Source: Kuschelorhynchus macadamiae
Lineage: Eukaryota; Arthropoda; Insecta; Coleoptera; Curculionidae
Length of the DNA stretch: 64,000 bases
Assembly: GCA_030620095.1 (NCBI GenBank)
Contig: JAUTXW010005180.1
Location: forward strand, 408,501-472,500
Reading direction: 5' to 3'
The position numbers were made by a program, and so were the translations under genes. The notes beneath the pieces were generated by a model. That model was given only the letters and a program-made list of their open reading frames with translations, was not told the origin of the DNA and made no database searches. Shown here one piece after another: positions 38,341 through 64,000 of this stretch (position 1 is its first letter; the number at the start of each line of letters is the position of its first letter).

Positions 38341-41238
38341 CTAGATCCTTGACAGAACCTAAAGATTTTGTAGTAATCACCAGAGTTATCAAAACAATTT
38401 AAAAATACTATGATACAGAGGTTGGAAGGTTTTTTTTTTGGCAAGGTTTCACTGAGTCTCGCAAGCATCGAATTATTGGATAGATTGAATTGAATAATAA
38501 CTGGTTTATTTCACAGTCTAGACTGGTATTTATTAGTAAATGTGCAAAAAACTAGTGAAAGTCCAAAGACGAAAAACGCAAACAATCATGTGACACTTGA
38601 GGTTAAAACAGAGCACAGAAACTCTCCCAAGAGGACCAGAATGGGCATTCTCCTGATTTACAACACTTAATGCAATATTTTGACCTATTTTAATAAGAAA
38701 ATCATTAACATTTCATTTGATGACAAATATGTTAGCAAACAATACGGACGACCTATTGAACTCCATGTCAATGAAGTTAGAACATTTTTAGTGACTTTCG
38801 TATCAGGACCTTTTTAATTTAAAGTTTAATATTAGAGATATATAAACCAAAATTAATGAATTTATGTCGCCTACTTACAATGAAAGCTCCAGTCACACTC
38901 ACATACTAACAATAAATTAAACTAAAACAATGTAAAAGTATATAAATTAATTTATTCCCATTGTATTTACAAATTGATTGCAGAATCATAAATGCACTAT
39001 AACTTATATTATATAGAAACAAAATAAACATTTATTTGATAAACTTTAGAACCCCTCTGTATGAGATTATGCAACAAAATCTGGTGTAACATAAACAATA
39101 TTAATTTTGTACTTAATTGACGATTTCCCGACGTGTGAATAAAAACTAATTCACAACTTTGATACACCGCGACTTTAATACAAATTTTACAACCATAGGC
39201 CTTTCTTTATGTTAAGGATTTTGATACAAATATACACATTATGTGTACTCGGTTGTGTATGTATATTAGTATCCAATGGTTGAATGTTCTATTCTCAAAT
39301 TACTTGTCTGGTACAAAGTGGATATGAATTTCAAAAATACTTAAAAACTAGTTTCAAGGTTCTAAAAAATGCATTAATTTTAAGCTTCACTGCTTTGTAC
39401 TGTGACCAATAAAATCAATGCCAATATAGAAAAGGAATAAAAATATAACCCACTATGTATTAGGGTTGATCAGTATATTGTGTGTAGAACCACTGGCTTT
39501 ATTAGTGGTAAATCCATTGGCAGAATATTTAAATAAAAAAAATAAAATTAAAAAAAAAACAGTTCCTATCCATACCTTAGAATTTAAACTTTTAAGCAGA
39601 AGTGCTTATACAAAACTATACTTATTCAAATACTTAAGAAAAGTGAGTGATGGTTCAATAATAAATTATATAGTTATGAAATCAAGGTTTGACATTGATA
39701 AACTGCCCATATACATTCCTTGCGTGTCTGTTTGCATTAAATTCTTGTTTCATTGTTAATAGGAAATCGATCAACAAAATGTACTGAATTGTTTAATTTT
39801 GCAATGATCTCAATCAAATCCAAGCAGTCTTAGTGTACTTTTACCCTTAATTAGCATTTTCTCCTCACAAGCTGGTTATGAGCAGGCTAATTTTAAGTTA
39901 AAGCTTAATATAATATACTGTATAAAAATTATACAGACGTGAAAGTATTAAAAAGCATTAAAAGAAATGTGTAAGTTATTATTAAAGAGTGTAAACATTG
40001 CCGCTTAATTCGAAATGTTGTACCATGTTTTTAGAATATAGTTATAATGGTTGTCTTTCATTTGCAGCAATGTTTAAACAGATAAATATCCATGAGCGCA
40101 TCTATTCCACTGAACACATGTGATATATTTTATCATAAGAGTATATTAGGGTTATGCATTTATACATTCTATCATCTGTTGGTACTTCAAATGAAAATTG
40201 GCGCGGTGATTAATATGAATTAATTTAATAACAGTTATGACAGCTTAAAAAATATATATAAATAAATGAAATTGTTTGTTGAACATTGTGTATTTGCAAA
40301 AACGTCCACTCTGTTTACTCTAGCGACGTTAATTTAGAATAGACATGTAAGAGTAAACTGTAAATTTTAAACTGTCACATAGTTTTTCACATGTTTCTGT
40401 CAATAATGTAGAAAAATAGTCGCTATTCTGTTATTTAGTTTACTTTATATCTTCAAATAAAGCTACGTAACACTGAAATAAATTAATTTATTTTTATCAA
40501 CATTTGGTCCAAAAAGTGTCCTTCAAAGATACTAAAAGGTGGTTTTAAATTTTTAAACAAATCACCACTTTATATTTCAAAGGCTGCAAGGAAATAAAAA
40601 GTTAGAAGACTCCATATACTATAGGCAAAGATTATGGCTTTGAAATAATCCAAGAATCATTAAAGCTCATTGATTAATTTAGAAGATATACTTTTCCAAA
40701 CATCAGCTAATTTCTGCTCGAGTCATTTTACATGTACGCCAGCCCTCCTTATAAATAATAAATTTAGAGAATGGAAAATGCTGCTTTATATTCTGTGTAA
40801 TTTAATATTTACCACTAGTTCAAAATAGGTATACAGATCAAGTAATTCAAAAACCTTTTAGTTTACTTAGTTCTACTATCCCCCAGTTTTAATTTTTTTT
40901 GACAAAACTTTAATAAATTCCAGTTAATTTACCATTGCTTGAAGTTGTATTAATTTCAAATGAAAAATTGAACCTAAAAAATACAATCAAAGCCAAGCTC
41001 TACTTCTATATACAGAATTATGTCGCACCAAAGAAACCAAGTGCAAAAGATTAATCTATTAACTCTTATGTTTCACAAATTGATTTATTTCATATCGTCT
41101 ATATCAACTTCACTAAGCTAACACCGAGTAGTTTCTAGTTAAATTAAACTTAAGAGTTTGCACAACTACACAGCACTTGCACACACTATTCACTCAAGGA
41201 CGTCCTTTGTATTTGTTTACAAATAAAAGAATTCTCTG
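38341..41238. other. intergenic and ZC3H10 3' flank
   Basis: AT-rich with no supported gene. A minus-strand AATAAA at 41084-41089, about 150 nt past the ZC3H10 stop, is a plausible poly(A) signal. Confidence 0.4.
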
Positions 41239-56649
<15,411 letters not shown>

Positions 56650-56765
56650 TTTATTTTGGCAATTCGCCAAGAGGATAAACTATAGCTGCAAAATATATTA
56701 TTAATTATTATCTATATTAACAATTAACATCTAGCTAAGTAAGACAAAACTCCTTCAGGAATCGA

Positions 56766-56769
<4 letters not shown>

Positions 56770-56857
<88 letters not shown>

Positions 56858-56929
56858 TATATATATATATATATTATATATATTATATATATTATATATA
56901 TTATATATATGTATTATATATATGTATAT

Positions 56930-56975
<46 letters not shown>

Positions 56976-56990
56976 CATATATATATTATA

Positions 56991-57061
<71 letters not shown>

Positions 57062-57090
57062 TATACATATATATATATACATATATATAC
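56770..57090. repeat. long (TA)n microsatellite with ATATTATAT variants
   Basis: About 320 bp of TA interspersed with TTATATA, GTATATA and CATATA variants, 120 bp upstream of the ZC3H10 start. Confidence 0.95.
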
Positions 57091-57479
57091 ATTCAAATTC
57101 ATTATATTACAAAGTTCGATTACAATTTTTAGGTAATACAATTCACATATAGGTACAACAGTTTATAATTGCAATTATTATTAATTTCCTTTCAAAAATA
57201 TATATGAATTGGATGAGGAATTTTGCCTAATCTGTATAATAACAGGTTGCGTGCTACTTTTCCCCATCTTAAAGTAATAAAAAAAAATGTTTTTAATATT
57301 CACCTATGTTTCGGCTCAAGGACACACATATAGATCGCGCGGGCAGATGGGAGGGCGAAATGACAGACAGGGCAAAAAGTCAACATTTGCCTAACAGCTT
57401 ATTAATATGAAATAATTTAGTTTATCTGATATAATACAAAAGGTTATGTTATATTATTTAAATCTGGATTTAAATGTAA

Positions 57480-59690
57480 AATCTAAAATAAATTAGAAAA
57501 TGATGATGAATTTATTAAAATAAATCATTTTAGTTCTTTTTTAAATGATTTTTTACTTTCGATCGCATTTCTTATATGAATGGGTAAGATATTGTACATT
57601 TTTGGTATCAAATAAGTTAAAAATCTTTGACAGAGAGAATTATGTAACAGAGGTATTTCTAAATTATCTATGTGATTTGCTCTAGTAAGATGGTTATGTG
57701 CTACAGCTGGGAATAAATCCCTGCTCTTTGAAAAATACGATAAACTGGAATACACATATAAATTCCTCAAATTAAACAATTCGCTGTTAGAATATAATTC
57801 AGATGTTGAATATAATCGCGGCCTGCGTAGTAATATTTTAAGCACATTATTTTGGCAAGTTTGTAATATATGTAAAATACTATCATATGCCCCTCCCCAA
57901 ATAACAATGCAGTATCTAAGTATAGATTCAATTAACGATTTATAGAATAAAATGAGTAGTTTCGTAGATAATATATCTCGTAGTTGGTATAGTTTATAAT
58001 ATGTCTTTCTAATTTTGCTGCATAGATATGGGATATGTTGATTCCATTTTAAGTGCTGATCAATCATAATTCCCAAATATTTCGTATGTTCCACTTTTGT
58101 AATACTTAAGCAATTACAGTTTTGAACAAGATTCTGGTAATTTTGTAAATGCAGAAAAATTCGATTTTTAGTAGGTTGATCAGTCTTTATTGCAGAAAAA
58201 GTTATAAAAGATGTCTTACTAAAGTTAAAGCTTAGAAGACTATTATTAAGCCAATTATGTATTGCCCTGAATCCATTTTGCGTCTCTTCAAAAACATTTT
58301 TCCAAGAGTCACTACTAAATAGTAATACGGTGTCGTCAGCATAAGATATTACGTTACAATTATTAACTGCAGATTTCATGTTGTTAATGTAAATTAGAAA
58401 AAGTATTGGGCCTAAAACTGTACCTTGGGGCACTCCAGTCGTAATTGTTGCATAGGCGCTAAACGAATTATTTATTTTTGTTTTTTGTTTTCTGTTTTGT
58501 AAATAATTAAGCAATAATTGCAGTGGACCGCCTCTTATTCCAATATCTTCTAATCTGTTAAATAATATCCCATGAGAAACCGTATCGAAAGCTTTTTTGA
58601 GGTCTAGGAATATTGCTAAATTTTTCTTTTTCTTTTGATATTATTATATATGTCTTTTACAAAGTTAAAAACTGCATCCTCTGTATTTTTATTGTTTCTA
58701 AATCCATACTGCCTTATATACATAAGATTATTTTTTTCTAGAAATTCTACTATACGTTTTTTAAGACATTTTTCAAATATTTTACTGAAGCAATTTATTA
58801 CTGAGATTGGACTGTAGTTTGTGAGCAAACCTGGGTCTCCGGCTTTAAACACAGGAGTAACAATAGAGACCTTCCAATCTTGTGGTATGACGCAAGATGA
58901 AAAACAAAGGTTAATTATATATTTAAGTGGATTCAAAATATTTAAATGAATATTTTTGATAAGTTCGGAAGTAATTTGGTCGTCTCCTGGACAGGAATTG
59001 TTTTTAAGTGAATGGATATGTTGAATTAGTTCATTTTTCATTACAGGTTGTAAGAAAAAGGATTCAGCTATTCTATTATTACTACGAAGATTTTCAATTT
59101 GTGGATTTTGTATTTCTTTTTGAATATCAGAGCCAATTGTAACAAAAAAGTTATTAAAAAGATTAGCCACACTTTCATCGTCTGTGACGAGTTTTTGCTC
59201 GTGTTCGATTTCAAATTTATTTTGTCTAATTTGTTTCTGAGTTCGTGTAGCTTCATTTATAGTTTCCCATATTTTTTTGTAATTATTTTTGGATTCTGTT
59301 AGTTTGTTTTTGTAATATAAATTTTTTGCTAATTTTATTGTTTTATTTAGTGTATTTCTAAAGTGTTTATATTGATTAAACTGCTCTAATGTATAATTTT
59401 TATTGAGGGCTTTTTTCAATAAATCCCTTTTTTGTATAGATTTAATTATTCCCTCTGTAACCCAGGGCTTTCTCTTTCTGTTTAAACTATTTAATTTTAT
59501 ACTCCGAGTTGATTGTTCAATACAGCTTCGAATTTTATTTATAAAAAGTTGATAAGCTTGATCTACGTTTTTAGTTTCTAATACATTCATCCAGATTTCG
59601 GCCCCTAACAGGTTCCTAATTTTATTATAATCTGTAACTTTTTTAAACTTTCGTTCATCATGTTTTATTTTATTCAGTTAAATTAGCATG
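57480..59690 (-). mobile_element. well-preserved 5'-truncated LINE, ORF2
   Basis: Two long minus-strand frames, 59590-58616 and 58514-57525 (the second open from about 58615), form one ORF2. They are separated by a single frameshift in an A-rich run near 58620-58635 (KRKRK just before it). Blocks: RKPWVTEGIIKSIQKRDLLK, LFNNFFVTIGSDI, NNSCPGDDQI, VTPVFKAGDP, then FLDLKKAFDTVSHG, GVPQGTVLGPILFLIYINN, ISYADDTVLLF, TKYLGIMIDQHLKWNQHI, IVIWGGAYD, YLIPKMYNILP. The usual NYRPIS reads NYSPIS. The endonuclease half is missing. Young, but inactive unless the frameshift is an error. Confidence 0.93.
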
Positions 59691-59698
59691 TATATATA

Positions 59699-62040
59699 TA
59701 CAAGGTGATTCATGAGGAAATGTCAATACTTCAGGTACATATTCAGGACCAAAAAATAAACATAAAAGTCTATATAAATTAGCGTCTGCAAGACCTTAGT
59801 TCTCGAGATACAGAGTGTTAAAGTTTTTATTTAATTTTCCTATTTTTTTAGATAAAATCTATGATAATGTAAATAATGGAGTGAAAATTGATATACGGGG
59901 GTTTTTTGGTATGACAAATTCGAATCTAATATTAGTATTGCTCTTAGTTGTAGGGGGCACCACCTACATGTCTTTCTACTTCTTCTAACAATCACAACTT
60001 TTTGGTACAGTCTTGTATTACATTTTTGAGCAAAACAAATTATTCCCTTGCCATTTCTACGTCAAAAAGGTATACCTGTTAAAAGTGGATACGAGCAACC
60101 GTTTTCGAGATATTTGGATTTAAAACAGTTTCGGCGCATGTGATTTTTTTTATCAAATTCACATAAAGTATGCATGTATTGTAAAAAAATAGAAGTGTGC
60201 CTTGCCTGGCAGAACAACTGCTGGTTGGTGTTCTCATCGTTTTTCCTGTTACTTAGCAAGAGTAATATCAGTTAATAATAAGATCAAATTTTGTCACTGT
60301 CAATTTCTGTTCATAACTTTTATTATCTGACAATAATCATTTAAGAAACTTTAGATCTAAATACGTCATTATGCCTGTGATATTCTCGTATCGTGAATAT
60401 GCAGATATGATATTCGTCTATGGCTTCTGCAATGGGGTCGCAATTCAAGCAGTCGCGGAGTACCAGCGTCGTTTTCCAGATAGAAGGGTGCCAAATAGAA
60501 GAGTTTCTCAACAAGTTTTCACTACTGCTGGAGAATCTGGGATGTTTCCAAATGCGAAAATTGTATCTGAAAGGGAATCGGGACCCAACGTTGAAGTAGA
60601 AGAGGCTATACTCAATGCCGTCGAAAATGATCCAAGCATAAGCACTAGGCGGATTGCAGATACTTATCGTCTGCTTGGAGAAATCTTCACATTAATTGTT
60701 TATACCCATTTCATTTACAACGGGTTCAACATTTGCAGGAGGGTGATTTTGAGTTGAGAATGCAATTCTGTAACTGGATTAATGAAGATCGAAGGTTGTA
60801 TAGGTATGTTTTGTTCACTGATGAAGCACAGTTCACGCGTGATGGTATAAATAATCTTCACAATGAACACCGGTGGTCCTATGAAAATCCTCACGTTACA
60901 GTAGAACATAATTTCCAACATAAATCTAGCATTAATGTGTGGTGTGGAATGTTAAATGGTCATTTAATTGGTCCATTTATAATCGACGGTAGTCTTACAG
61001 GAGAAAAATATTTAAACTTTCTTGAAAATCACTTGCGAAATCTATTAGAAGATGTTCCCCTTAATGTAAGACAAAACATGTATTTGCAGCATGATGGAGC
61101 CCCTGCACACTACAGTTTACTTGTAAGAGATTTTTTAAACCAAAACTTTCCAAACCGATGGATTGGTCGGGGAGGTCCGTTTAATTGGCCACCTAGATCG
61201 CCAGACCTTGATCCTTTGGATTATTATCTTTGGGGATGGTTCAAATCACTAAAGTAAATACAAGAGAAGCATTATTGGATCGGATAACAAACGCAGCACA
61301 AACACTAAGAAATGCGCCCGAATGTATCCACAGAGCAACCCGAGCTATACACCATAGAGCTGACCTGTGCTTAGAAGCAAATGGTGGAATTTTTGAAAAT
61401 TATAAAACGTAACCTAGATTTTATTAAAAACCACTTAATAACAATTTTAATAAAAATTAAGTACCTTTTGTTTAGTTTATGTCTGAGGCACTGAATACAC
61501 ACCTCAAAAAAATGTGTTAGTCTTTCATTTCAAAGCTTTTGTGCCAAGATGCGTTTAAATTTGAACAAAATAACAAACTTTTAAAATTTTGCGATAAAAA
61601 ATTACATGCGCCGAAATTGTTTTAAATCCAAATATCTCGAAAACGGTTGCTTGTATCCACTTTTAACAGGTATACTTTTTTGACGTAGAAATGGCAAGGG
61701 AATAATTTGTTTTACTCAAAAATGTAATACAAGGCTGTACCAAAAAGTTGTGATTGTTCGAAGGTGTAGAAACACATGTAGGTGGCGCCCCCTACAAGTA
61801 AGAGCAATACTAATATTAGATTCGAATTTGTCATACCAATAAACCCCCGTATATCAATTTTCACTCCATTATTTACATTATCATAGATTTTATTTAAAAA
61901 ATAGGAAAATTAAATAAAAACTTTAACACCCTGTATCTCGAGAACTAAGGCCTTGCGTACACTTATTTATATAGACTTTTATGTTAATTTTTTGGTCCTG
62001 AATATGTACCTGAAGTATTGACATTTCCTCATGAATCACC

Positions 62041-62045
<5 letters not shown>
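59699..62045 (+). mobile_element. Tc1/mariner-superfamily transposon with about 455-bp terminal inverted repeats
   Basis: The left repeat (59699-60155) and right repeat (61591-62045) are long inverted copies. The tips are TACAAGGTGATTCATGAGG and its inverted partner CCTCATGAATCACCCTGTA. TA flanks the element on each side, within TA-repeat DNA. Between the repeats lies one transposase gene with two frameshifts. Superfamily traits are TA insertion, FTDEAQF, QHDGAPAH and PPRSPDLDPLD. Confidence 0.9.
60371..61412 (+). pseudogene. transposase (IS630-Tc1-mariner), two frameshifts
   Basis: Frame 1 from ATG 60371 carries the DNA-binding part: FSYREYADMIFVYGFCNG, YQRRFPDRRVPNRRVSQQVF, ENDPSISTRRIADTY. 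A shift near 60680 leads to a frame reading LYPFHLQRVQHLQEGD, RYVLFTDEAQFTRDG (first Asp), WSYENPH, NVWCGMLNGHLIGPF, MYLQHDGAPAHYS (second Asp) and WPPRSPDLDPLDYYLWG (third Asp). A second shift near 61250 leads to the C-terminal frame ending at 61412. If the third catalytic residue is the Asp of DPLD, 41 residues separate it from the second, a DD41D spacing known from rosa-type elements. Only the frameshifts prevent function. Confidence 0.9.

Positions 62046-62127
<82 letters not shown>
62041..62127. repeat. (TA)n microsatellite
   Basis: A TA tract between the right end of the transposon and the truncated LINE that follows. Confidence 0.95.
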
Positions 62128-62135
<8 letters not shown>

Positions 62136-62151
62136 TCATAAGATAGACCAT

Positions 62152-63475
62152 CAATCATGTTGGAATCGTAGGAAAAATTGGCATCATTTGGGCCAGTACA
62201 AAATATACTGCACACAAATCTGCAAAGATAACGCCATCAGCGAAGAATTTACAAGGGAACTTCTACAGAAATTAAAAAGAGAGAACTCCGATTTGACATC
62301 ACAAATTGAACAACAAGAAAAACACCATAAAAAATTTAGAGAAAGGTCCGTTGCATTTGAAGACGACGTCTTTGATATGGAAACATATTACAAGCAGAAA
62401 CTTGAAGAAATGCAAAATGAAGTGGATATTCTGAAAACAAGATTGGCAAAGCAAGCCACAGACACGTTGAGAAAAGAGCCATCATTTGAAACTACATATA
62501 CTCAAACCTTAGCAAACTTAACAAAAGAACAAGAAACTCAAACCTCACAAAGTGAAACTAGTACCAATGAAACATGAAATGGCCAGGCTACAATATGCCC
62601 TGTTAAGCATACACAAAAACGCCTCAACTCAGACAGAAGAAAGTAAAGATCAGGGTGGGCAGTCCTTAAGAAACTCATCAGTTGTAAACCTCCCCAGCAC
62701 CATAAGTGAAAGTAATGTAAATAAGGACCCTGTTGTCCATGACCGAATTTCCATTGTCAATAGGCGGCGACAACTACTCATTGTGGGGGATGATATGATC
62801 AGGGGTTGTGGGCAACAGCTTAGGCAATTCTCAGAAAATCGGTTAGACATTAATGTACAATATAGAACAAGAGCATCCATCGAGGACATCACCACAATTT
62901 GTAATGATTATAAAACTAAATTAACACACAACGACTTTTTGTTAGTGTTCATCGGCCCCGAAAATTGCATACAGGGAAAATCTTTCACCGTCAGCACAAT
63001 CAATGATCTACTCATTATTGCCAAAAGTACAAATATGGTACTTGTTACTTCGGCATATACTGACCCAAGACGAAAGATATTGAATTCCTTTATAGCAGAA
63101 CAGAACCAGAGACTAATAAGAATGATCCAGAAGCAGGAGCAAAACAGAATTAAATTGGTGAACGCAAATCATTTTCACATTAAGTATGGCAAGATGCATA
63201 GATTCACAAACTATGTCAGTAAAAGAAAACTTATGAAACATATATACATCGATCAAATGTTACCTATCATGGAGGATCAAGAAAGTTCTTTTGAGCATCG
63301 AGTTTTTCTTGAAAGACTTAACACATTAACAGAGACCAATAATAATAACATGACCCCAGACAGCATCGAGGAGGAAGGTGAAGACAGATCGCCACAGTCA
63401 GAAACTTGTGGAGTGATGGAAATACCTGATAGTAGTTTGTTTTTTCGTGGAAGATCCTATACAACAGCCAACTAA
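62152..63475 (+). CDS. LINE ORF1 protein (PHD end, coiled coil, SGNH-like), one frameshift
   Basis: Frame 1 (open from upstream, stop 62575-62577) carries the PHD-like CWN..KNWHHLG...YCTQIC and a charged coiled coil (FTRELLQKLKRENSDLTSQI, MEEMQNE-like heptads). Frame 2 (62552-63475) carries STQTEE, RRQLLIVGDDMIRGCGQQLR, NDFLLVFIGPENCI, VLVTSAYTDPRRKILNSFI and NRIKLVNANHF. The layout is that of esterase-type ORF1 proteins, which act as RNA chaperones. The nucleophile block GDS reads GDD and the G-x-N-D block reads GPEN, so catalysis is doubtful. A +1 frame change in the 26-nt overlap separates the halves; a simple indel is likelier than programmed frameshifting. Confidence 0.75.
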
Positions 63476-63479
63476 CAGG

Positions 63480-64000
63480 GCAATAAAAAGTGGTGGTTAC
63501 AGTATCGAACACTCTAATATTAAGAAATCAAGAACTATTAAAAAAGATAACATTCTTGTTATGCATCTAAACGTCCAGGGTCTGTGCAAGAAGACTGACG
63601 CATTGAGTATCTTGCTGGAAGAAGGAAAAATAGACATTTTTTGTGTGTGCGAACATTGGCTAAACATCGAACAAGTCAAACTAACAAATATCGAGAATTA
63701 TCGATTAGTGTCATATTTCTGTAGGCGGGAATATTCCCGCGGGGGCGTTTGTATTTACTATAGGGATGATATTACCACACGCCAAGTTAACTATATAAAA
63801 TCTGTAGAAAAAGTCTTTGAAATCTGTATATCAGAGCTTTGTATAAACATTAAAAGAACACGATCCAAACTGTTTATTGTTACTATATATCGTAGCCCAA
63901 GCGGAGACTTTGAGAGATTCATCAGCAGCCTTGACCTTTTCTTGCATGACTTCTTTGAAAAGGAAAATTATTATATAATAACTGGGGATTTCAATATTGA
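63480..64000 (+). CDS. LINE ORF2 N-terminus, apurinic-type endonuclease (partial)
   Basis: Open frame to the window edge: ILVMHLNVQGLCKKTDAL (Asn block), IDIFCVCEHWL (catalytic Glu), GGVCIYYRDDI, FIVTIYRSPSGDFERF, YYIITGDFNI (Asp/Asn block). It nicks target DNA to prime reverse transcription. The frame opens upstream near 63418 and overlaps the end of ORF1. The first ATG in frame is at about 63559, so ORF2 may start by re-initiation. All catalytic motifs visible so far are intact. Confidence 0.88.

Larger units (their letters stand above)
62128..64000 (+). mobile_element. CR1-like LINE, 5'-truncated, continues beyond the window
   Basis: Contains in order the end of a PHD-type finger (SCWNRRKNWHHLGQYKI, YCTQICKD), a coiled coil, an SGNH-hydrolase-like domain, and the start of ORF2 with an apurinic-type endonuclease. 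PHD/esterase ORF1 proteins are known from CR1/L2-group LINEs. It starts at a (TA)n tract, and the window ends inside the endonuclease. Confidence 0.85.

Noticed and set aside
39466..39759. 97-codon plus-strand ORF between the two genes
   Set aside because: Low-complexity Lys/Ile-rich composition, no motif, no conserved-looking block.

Overview
The window is AT-rich eukaryotic DNA, most likely from an insect. It has spliced genes with multi-kilobase introns, long (TA)n microsatellites and many decayed non-LTR (LINE) and Tc1/mariner-type elements typical of arthropods. I cannot resolve the order or species. No tRNA, rRNA, CRISPR or prokaryotic features were seen.

Two host genes can be read exon by exon. 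(1) IST1, plus strand, eight coding exons between 8000 and 33972, 367 aa: an ESCRT-III-like protein with the IST1 domain and C-terminal MIM2 and MIM1 motifs that bind MIT domains. (2) ZC3H10, minus strand, six coding exons between 56649 and 41239, 551 aa: three CCCH zinc fingers, a leucine-rich coiled coil, and a glutamine-rich tail with tandem repeats. In both genes every splice junction keeps frame with consensus GT/AG. The genes converge, with about 7.3 kb between their stop codons. That interval holds a decayed unknown gene (35621-36029, minus) and a frameshifted coiled-coil ORF (about 37960-38340, minus).

Layout. 1-8 kb: upstream region with inverted-repeat DNA elements and a LINE relic. 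8-34 kb: IST1. Intron 1 (9.7 kb) is a graveyard of LINE fragments. It also contains the most interesting object here, a 465-bp tandem dimer (17315-17779) bounded by a 14-bp direct repeat. Its second monomer carries a complete type I hammerhead ribozyme fold, and the first monomer carries the same fold with the GAAA core deleted. This is the architecture of a metazoan retrozyme. Later introns hold LINE relics, an SGNH-type ORF1 relic, a Tc1/mariner relic, an ATGGCGG-containing repeat family and a microsatellite-associated duplication. 41-57 kb: ZC3H10, whose introns carry a LINE copy starting next to a (TA)n tract and a transposase relic with a (TA)n tract inside it. 57-64 kb: a well-preserved 5'-truncated LINE (minus), a Tc1/mariner-type element with about 455-bp terminal inverted repeats flanked by (TA)n, and the 5' half of a CR1-like LINE (PHD end, SGNH-like ORF1, endonuclease) running off the window.

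The two host genes have unrelated roles (endosomal/abscission membrane remodelling versus RNA binding), and nothing suggests joint regulation. All statements come from reading the sequence; no database search was run.
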